From NCBI RefSeq assembly GCF_036421855.1, contig NZ_JAZGOK010000010.1: DNA of 64,000 bases; one strand, written 5' to 3'. Source of the DNA: Georgenia_B sunbinii (lineage in GTDB: Bacteria; Actinomycetota; Actinomycetes; Actinomycetales; Actinomycetaceae). Position numbers and translations under genes: made by a program. Position 1 is the first letter of the stretch. The number at the start of each line of letters is the position of its first letter. This document shows, one piece after another, positions 59,291 through 64,000 of the stretch. The notes below the pieces were generated by a model. The model was not told where the DNA came from. It saw nothing but the letters and a program-made list of their open reading frames with translations, and did no database searches.

Positions 59291-60250
59291 ATGGCAGTTC
59301 ACAAGCGCCCGGTTGTTGTCCTCACTGCAGGACTGCTGGGACTGACGCTCGTCGCGTGCTCGTCCGACGGCGGCGAGACCGCGGAGTACCCCTCCGACGA
59401 CATCACCCTCGTGGTGCCCTACGACGCCGGCGGCGCCTCCGACCTCGCGGCGCGGACGCTGGCCGGCGAGATGGAGGAGTCCCTCGGGGTCTCCGTCATC
59501 GTGGAGAACCGCTCCGGCGGCGCCGGCTCGGTCGGCCTCGCCGCGGTCGCTGACGCCGACCCCGACGGCTTCACCCTCGGCTACATGCCGGTCGAGGTCG
59601 TCATGCTCGGCCAGCAGGGCTACGACACCGACCCCGCGGACTACGACTTCCTCGGCCAGATCGTCTCGGTCCCCGCGACGATCGCCGTCGCCGCGGACAG
59701 CCCGTACGAGACCCTCGAGGACCTCGTGGCCGCCGCGACCGAGAACCCCGACACGCTCACCGTGTCCAACTCGGGCGCCGGATCGATCTGGCACGCCGCC
59801 ACCACCGCACTCAACGAGGCCACCGGCGCCGTGCTCCGCCCGGTGCCGTTCGACGGCGGCGCGCCGGCGGTCAGCGCTGCCATCGGCGGCCAGGTCGACG
59901 CCGTCATCGCCGGCGTCTCGGAGACCTCGCAGGCGCACGCCGACGGTCGGCTGCGCGTCCTCGGTGTCCTCGCCGACGAGCCGGCCGAGGCACTGCCGGA
60001 CGTCGAGACCGCCCAGGCGCAGGGCATCGACGTCGCCATCGGCGGCTGGGGCCTCCTCGGCGCACCGGCCGGCCTGCCCGACGACGTCATCGAGACCCTC
60101 GGCGCCGCGGTGGAAGAGGCCGTGGCCTCCCAGACGTACGTCGACGTCATCTCCAGCGCGGGCAACATCGCGCTGTGGAGCAACCCTGCCGACGCGCAGG
60201 ACTTCGTCACCGCCGAGACCGAGCGGTTCACCGCCATCCTCGCGGAGTGA
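59291..60250 (+). CDS. tctC: TctC/Bug-family solute-binding lipoprotein
   Basis: 319 aa. Signal peptide with lipobox LVAC (Cys at residue 23). Bug-family features DITLVVPYDAGGASDLAARTLA, VIVENRSGGAGSVGLAAVA and the C-terminal VASQTYVDVISSAGN. Binds a carboxylate (citrate, tartrate or another small acid) outside the cell and hands it to TctA/TctB. ATG 59291 follows AAGGAG with an 11-base gap. A 17-bp hairpin follows the stop. Confidence 0.9.
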   Translation: MAVHKRPVVVLTAGLLGLTLVACSSDGGETAEYPSDDITLVVPYDAGGASDLAARTLAGEMEESLGVSVIVENRSGGAGSVGLAAVADADPDGFTLGYMPVEVVMLGQQGYDTDPADYDFLGQIVSVPATIAVAADSPYETLEDLVAAATENPDTLTVSNSGAGSIWHAATTALNEATGAVLRPVPFDGGAPAVSAAIGGQVDAVIAGVSETSQAHADGRLRVLGVLADEPAEALPDVETAQAQGIDVAIGGWGLLGAPAGLPDDVIETLGAAVEEAVASQTYVDVISSAGNIALWSNPADAQDFVTAETERFTAILAE

Positions 60251-60256
60251 TCCCCG

Positions 60257-60293
60257 GGAGGGGAGGGAGCGGCCGCGCCGTTCCCTCCCCTCC
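60257..60293 (+). terminator. 17-bp stem-loop after tctC
   Basis: GGAGGGGAGGGAGCGGC (60257-60273) pairs with 60277-60293 (one G-U) around a 3-base loop. No T-run. The third binding-protein gene in the window followed by such a hairpin. Confidence 0.65.
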
Positions 60294-60326
60294 GCAACCC
60301 CTCGTCCACACCTAAGGAACCTTCTG

Positions 60327-61199
60327 ATGCCCTCCTCCGCACAGCTCATCACCGCCGTCCCCACCCCCTTCAACGCCGACGGCACGCTCGACCGGGCCGG
60401 CACCCGCACCCTCTTCGACGCCATCGCGGTCCGCCCGGTCGACGGCGCCTTCATCGCCGGCACGACCGGTGAGTTCACCACGCTGGACGACGACGAGCGC
60501 AGCACGGTGATCGACGCCGGGCTCGGGGCGTTCGGCACCGACCGCGCCTACGTCCACGTGGGCGCCGCCCACACCCGCCAGGCGGTGGCGCTGACCAGAG
60601 CCGCGGTGGCCGAGGGCGCCACCAAGCTCGCGGCGATCACGCCCTACTACTTCCCGGCTCCCGTCGAGGCGACGGTGGACTACTTCCGCCAGCTGGTCGA
60701 CGCCGCCAACGGCGCCGAGGTCTACGCGTACCTGTTCGCCGCCCGCACCACCACCGAGTTCGCGCACGAGAGCCTGCCGCTGCTGGCCGAGGTCGGCGTC
60801 GCGGGCGTGAAGATCAGCGGCGAGACCGACGAGTCCGTCTCCCGGTACCTCGCGCACGCCCCCGAGGGCTTCACCGTGCTCTCCGGCAACGACGTCGCCT
60901 ACGCCGACTTCATCGGCGCCGGCGGCCAGGGCATCATCTCCGGCGTCTCCTCGGTGTTCCCCGAGCCGTTCATCCGGCTGCGCGACGCGCTCGTCGCCGG
61001 CGACCAAGCCACCGCGGCGGACTGCCGCGAGGACATCGTCCGGGCGGTGGCGGTGGTCCGCGCCGGCAGCATCTCCCACCTCAAGGCGGGCCTCGAGCTG
61101 CGCGGCCTGCCGGCCGGCCCGGTCCGTGCCGGCGTCGAGGCCATCCCCGACGCCGACCGCGACGCGATCGCACGAGAGATCGACCGATGGATCAACTGA
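60327..61199 (+). CDS. DHDPS/NAL-family (DapA-like) class I aldolase
   Basis: 290 aa barrel enzyme that forms or cleaves a C-C bond through a lysine Schiff base. GTTGEFTTL near residue 47, ITPYYFPAP with the catalytic Tyr, and GVKISGETDES with the Schiff-base Lys. Inserted between binding protein and permease genes of a carboxylate transporter, it is more likely catabolic (a 2-keto-3-deoxy acid or sialic-acid-type aldolase) than lysine biosynthesis. ATG 60327 with AAGGAA upstream; its 3' end overlaps tctB by 13 bases. Confidence 0.87.
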   Translation: MPSSAQLITAVPTPFNADGTLDRAGTRTLFDAIAVRPVDGAFIAGTTGEFTTLDDDERSTVIDAGLGAFGTDRAYVHVGAAHTRQAVALTRAAVAEGATKLAAITPYYFPAPVEATVDYFRQLVDAANGAEVYAYLFAARTTTEFAHESLPLLAEVGVAGVKISGETDESVSRYLAHAPEGFTVLSGNDVAYADFIGAGGQGIISGVSSVFPEPFIRLRDALVAGDQATAADCREDIVRAVAVVRAGSISHLKAGLELRGLPAGPVRAGVEAIPDADRDAIAREIDRWIN

Positions 61200-61684
61200 C
61201 CGAGCAGCCCGGCGCCGAGGATGAGGCGCCCCCGGCCAAGAGCTCACGCGCGTTCGAGGCCGTCGTCGCCGTCATCGCGATCGCGGGGGTCGGCACGGTC
61301 CTCCTCCTCACCCGGGGCATCGAGTCCACGGTGGACGCGGGCGGCCTCTCCCCGAGCTGGTGGCCGACCGTGCTCGCCACGGTCGGGCTGGCGCTCGCCG
61401 TCATCCTCCTCGCGACCAGCCTCGTCCGGCCGGTCGACAAGCGGGAGGACGTGGTCGCGGCCACCCCGGCGGGCTGGCGCCAGGCCGGGCTCGCCGCCGT
61501 GGCCGCCGTCGGCTTCCTCGTCGCCTGGAGCCAGGTCGGCTTCGTGGTCCCGGCGCTGGTGTTCCTCGTCGCGCTGTGCCTGATCTTCGGCGCCCGCAGC
61601 GTGAAGGTGCTCGTGCTGTTCCCGGTCGGGATCACCGGCCTCATCTATGTCCTCTTCGACGTCCTTCTGCGAGTGCCGCTATGA
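61187..61684 (+). CDS. tctB: TctB-family small permease
   Basis: 165 aa with a hydrophilic start and four hydrophobic segments (AVVAVIAIAGVGTVLLL; TVLATVGLALAVILLATSLV; AVGFLVAWSQVGFVVPALVFLVALCLIF; VLVLFPVGITGLIYVLFDVLL). Small membrane subunit of a tripartite tricarboxylate transporter. Overlaps the DapA-like gene upstream and tctA downstream. Confidence 0.9.
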   Translation: MDQLTEQPGAEDEAPPAKSSRAFEAVVAVIAIAGVGTVLLLTRGIESTVDAGGLSPSWWPTVLATVGLALAVILLATSLVRPVDKREDVVAATPAGWRQAGLAAVAAVGFLVAWSQVGFVVPALVFLVALCLIFGARSVKVLVLFPVGITGLIYVLFDVLLRVPL

Positions 61685-63186
61685 CCGCCATCCTCGAGGG
61701 GCTCAGCTCCTTCGCCGACCTGAGCTTCTGGGTCTTCATCCTCCTCGGCATGTTGCTGGGCCTGCTCGTCGGGCTGTTCCCCGGCGTGACCATGACCATG
61801 GCCGTCGCGCTCGCCAGCGGCTTCACGCTCACCCTGGAGCCGGAGCAGGGGCTGGCCGTGCTGCTGACGATCTACGTCGCCGGACAGTTCGGTGACCGGA
61901 TCCCCTCGATCCTCATCAACACCCCGGGGACGCCGGCGTCGATCGCCACCACGTTCGACGGCTACCCGATGGCGAAGAAGGGCAACGCCGGCCTGGCGTT
62001 GATGATCTCCGGCATCGCCACCGGCGTCGGCATCCTCGCCAGCATGGTGCTGTTCGTCCTCGTCGCCCAGCCGATCGCCTCCTTCGCGCTGCGCTTCGGG
62101 CCGGCCGAGATGTTCGCGCTGGTGCTCTTCGGGCTCACCGTGATGATCAGCATCGCGTCGAAGTCGCTGCTCAAGGGGCTGCTCGCGGGCGTCTTCGGGC
62201 TGCTGCTCGCCGTCGTCGGCCGCGACCCGATCACCGGCAGTCAGCGGCTGACCTTCGGGATCGACGAGCTGAGCTCGGGCATCGAGTTCATCGCCGTCAT
62301 CATCGGCCTGTTCGGCATCGCCGAGGTGCTCGACCAGATCATCACCCACCGGCCCCACGCCGCCCGCCCGATCTCCAGCCTCGGTCGGTGGTGGCCGACA
62401 AAGAAGGACCTGCGCGAGTCGCTGCCCTCCGGCGCCATCGGTGGCGCCGTCGGGCTCGGCGTCGGGATCGTCCCGGCCGCCGGCGGCGACATCGCCGGCC
62501 TCATCGGCTGGGACCGCGCCCGGTCCGCGTCCAAGCACCCGGAGAAGTTCGGTACCGGCTACGTCGGTGGCGTCGCCGCCTCTGACACCGCCTCCAGCGC
62601 CACCCTCGGCGGCTCGCTGACGACGACGATGGCGCTCGGCATCCCGGGCGACTCCGTGATGGCCGTGATGATCGGCTCGATGATCGTCTGGGGCATCCAG
62701 CCCGGGCCGTCGCTGTTCACCGAGCGGCCGGACATGGTCGTGCTCATCGCCGCGATCATGGTCATCGCCACCCTCGCGACCACCGTGGTGAGCCTCATCC
62801 GGGTCAAGGGCATGGTCAAGCTGCTCGACATGAAGCCGCAGTACCTGTGGCCCGTCATCCTCATCTTCTGCATGGTCGGCACCTACGCCACCACCAACAG
62901 CATGATGACCGTCACGACGATGCTCATCGCCGGGTTCGTCGGCCTGGGCCTCAAGCGGGCCAACATCCCGGCCGGACCGGTCGTCCTCGGCCTGCTGCTC
63001 GGCCCGCTCGCGGAATCCAACCTGCGCCGTGCGCTGCTCATCGACGGCCCGGGCGAGCTGGTCTCGAGCTGGATCTCGATCGTGCTGCTCGCGCTGACCG
63101 CGATCGTGCTCGTCGGCGCCCTGCTGCGCCGCGACAAGTCCAAGAGCACGGCGGCCGAGCCGGCCCACGACGTCCCCGCCAGTTGA
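61681..63186 (+). CDS. tctA: TctA-family large permease
   Basis: 501 aa with about 12 membrane segments. TctA signatures GLLVGLFPGVTMTMAVALASG, GDRIPSILINTPGTPASIATTFDG, GVGIVPAAGGDIAGLIGWDRAR and IPGDSVMAVMIGSMIVWGIQPG. Moves the bound carboxylate inward driven by the proton gradient. ATGA overlap with tctB. Confidence 0.93.
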   Translation: MTAILEGLSSFADLSFWVFILLGMLLGLLVGLFPGVTMTMAVALASGFTLTLEPEQGLAVLLTIYVAGQFGDRIPSILINTPGTPASIATTFDGYPMAKKGNAGLALMISGIATGVGILASMVLFVLVAQPIASFALRFGPAEMFALVLFGLTVMISIASKSLLKGLLAGVFGLLLAVVGRDPITGSQRLTFGIDELSSGIEFIAVIIGLFGIAEVLDQIITHRPHAARPISSLGRWWPTKKDLRESLPSGAIGGAVGLGVGIVPAAGGDIAGLIGWDRARSASKHPEKFGTGYVGGVAASDTASSATLGGSLTTTMALGIPGDSVMAVMIGSMIVWGIQPGPSLFTERPDMVVLIAAIMVIATLATTVVSLIRVKGMVKLLDMKPQYLWPVILIFCMVGTYATTNSMMTVTTMLIAGFVGLGLKRANIPAGPVVLGLLLGPLAESNLRRALLIDGPGELVSSWISIVLLALTAIVLVGALLRRDKSKSTAAEPAHDVPAS

Positions 63187-63219
63187 CCCCCTCCCCGCCC
63201 TGCACCAAGGAGTGAAGCT

Positions 63220-64000
63220 GTGAAGAAAATTATCAACGCCCCGGCCGACTTCGTCGACGAGGTCGTCGACGGGCTGCTGCTGGCCCATCCCGACGAGCTG
63301 CGTGCCGCCTCCGAGGACCAGCGCGCGCTGGTCCGGGCCGACGCCGGCACCGGCGGCAAGGTCGGCATCGTCACCGGGGGCGGGTCGGGCCACATGCCGT
63401 TCTTCCTCGGCTACGTCGGGCGCGGGCTGTGCTCCGGGGTCGCGGTCGGCAACGTGTTCTCCTCGCCGTCGCCGGAGCAGATCTACGCCGCCACCGCGGC
63501 CAGCGACGACGGCGCCGGCGTGCTCTACCTGTACGGCAACTACGGCGGGGACGTCTACAACTTCGACATCGCCGCCGACCTCGCCGCCACCGACGGCATC
63601 CGTACGACGACGGTGCGCGGCACCGACGACATCCTCTCCGCCCCCGCCGACCGGGCCGAGACCCGCCGCGGTGTCGCGGGCCTGATCTTCGCCTACAAGG
63701 CGGCCGGCGCCGCCGCCGAGCGCGGCGACGACCTCGCCACCGTCACCGAGATCGCGCAGCGCGCCAGTGACCGCACCCGCACCATGGGCGTGGGCCTCTC
63801 GCCGACGATCCTGCCGGCCGCCGGCGAGCCCACCTTCACCCTCGACGAGGGAGAGATGGAGGTCGGCATCGGCATCCACGGCGAGCCGGGCAAGTACCGC
63901 GGCCCGTTGGAGACGGCCGACGAGATCACCGACCGCTTCCTCGCCGAGCTGCGCACCGAGCTCGACCTCACCGCGGGCAGCCGGGTCGCGGTGCTCGTCA
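63220..64000 (+). CDS. dhaK: dihydroxyacetone kinase subunit DhaK (3' end outside window)
   Basis: 260 codons visible. GTG start at 63220 with GGAG 8 bases upstream. Substrate loop GGGSGHMPFFLGYVGRG, YLYGNYGGDVYNFDIAA, and the substrate-binding His in GIHGEPGKYRGP are DhaK features. It phosphorylates dihydroxyacetone or a related keto compound (for example erythrulose), with ATP or with DhaL-DhaM as donor; the donor cannot be decided from here. The aldolase upstream could supply the keto substrate. The C-terminus is beyond the window. Confidence 0.9.
   Translation, partial: MKKIINAPADFVDEVVDGLLLAHPDELRAASEDQRALVRADAGTGGKVGIVTGGGSGHMPFFLGYVGRGLCSGVAVGNVFSSPSPEQIYAATAASDDGAGVLYLYGNYGGDVYNFDIAADLAATDGIRTTTVRGTDDILSAPADRAETRRGVAGLIFAYKAAGAAAERGDDLATVTEIAQRASDRTRTMGVGLSPTILPAAGEPTFTLDEGEMEVGIGIHGEPGKYRGPLETADEITDRFLAELRTELDLTAGSRVAVLV

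Noticed and set aside
61645..63879. 744-codon minus-strand open frame opposite tctA and dhaK
   Set aside because: Composition is Asp/Gly/His-Ala-rich as expected for the reverse of GC-rich coding DNA, and the plus strand encodes clear TctA and DhaK.
1..64000. CRISPR arrays, tRNA or rRNA genes
   Set aside because: No regularly spaced repeats and no clover-leaf or rRNA signature seen on either strand.

Overview
The window is high-GC DNA (GTG/TTG starts are common, overlaps of the ATGA/GTGA type are frequent, several genes look leaderless) and the protein families point to an actinomycete, most likely in the Micrococcales; the genus cannot be fixed from the sequence alone. No rRNA, tRNA or CRISPR array was seen.

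Layout. (1) 1-5.8 kb, minus strand: a surface-glycan operon reading Wzy-like polymerase, then a PglF-PglE-PglC-PglD-like set. This is the gene set that makes a UDP-diacetamido (bacillosamine-type) sugar and loads it on undecaprenyl phosphate. (2) 5.8-10.4 kb: an accessory patch with a decayed 5' end of a patB-type C-S lyase gene, a ParE/RelE-type toxin-antitoxin pair, a tyrosine recombinase, an internal patB remnant and a HigB-HigA pair whose antitoxin carries an IrrE-type metallopeptidase domain. (3) 10.6-51.2 kb: a very large catabolic cluster. It holds two N-acyl-D-amino-acid deacylase-like amidohydrolases, four paralogous M81 (MlrC-type) metallopeptidases, two complete dipeptide-type ABC importers, two RidA proteins, an aspartoacylase-family hydrolase, a threonine-synthase-like PLP enzyme, a DSD1/D-threonine-aldolase-type enzyme, a class III aminotransferase, an Asp/Glu racemase, SMP-30 lactonase, SDR, FAH hydrolase, IlvD/Edd dehydratase, a FAD/Fe-S D-2-hydroxyacid dehydrogenase, two exporters/permeases (MFS, TSUP) and three regulators (two paralogous IclR, one LysR). 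A 17-bp direct repeat lies at each edge of this cluster. (4) 51.3-55 kb: an AAA ATPase, then a second, partly decayed copy of the recombinase/toxin-antitoxin/patB-remnant module. (5) 55.1-58.4 kb: a lipoprotein, the intact patB gene, and a MerR regulator reading into a SnoaL-like gene through a textbook 19-bp-spacer MerR promoter. (6) 58.5-64 kb: a GntR-controlled operon for a tripartite tricarboxylate-type transporter (TctCBA) with a DHDPS-family aldolase and dihydroxyacetone-kinase DhaK (cut by the window end).

How it works together (inference): the 10.6-51.2 kb cluster looks like a dedicated pathway for an N-acylated, D-amino-acid-containing or otherwise unusual peptide-like compound. It would be imported by the two Dpp-type transporters, opened by deacylases and M81 enzymes, the amino acids handled by racemase, dehydratase/aldolase and aminotransferase with RidA clearing enamine intermediates, and the carbon skeleton finished by a lactonase/dehydratase/FAH/D-hydroxyacid dehydrogenase route. 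A short motif around TTGGAACATC recurs in front of most of its transcription units and may be the common IclR operator. The substrate is not known from the sequence.
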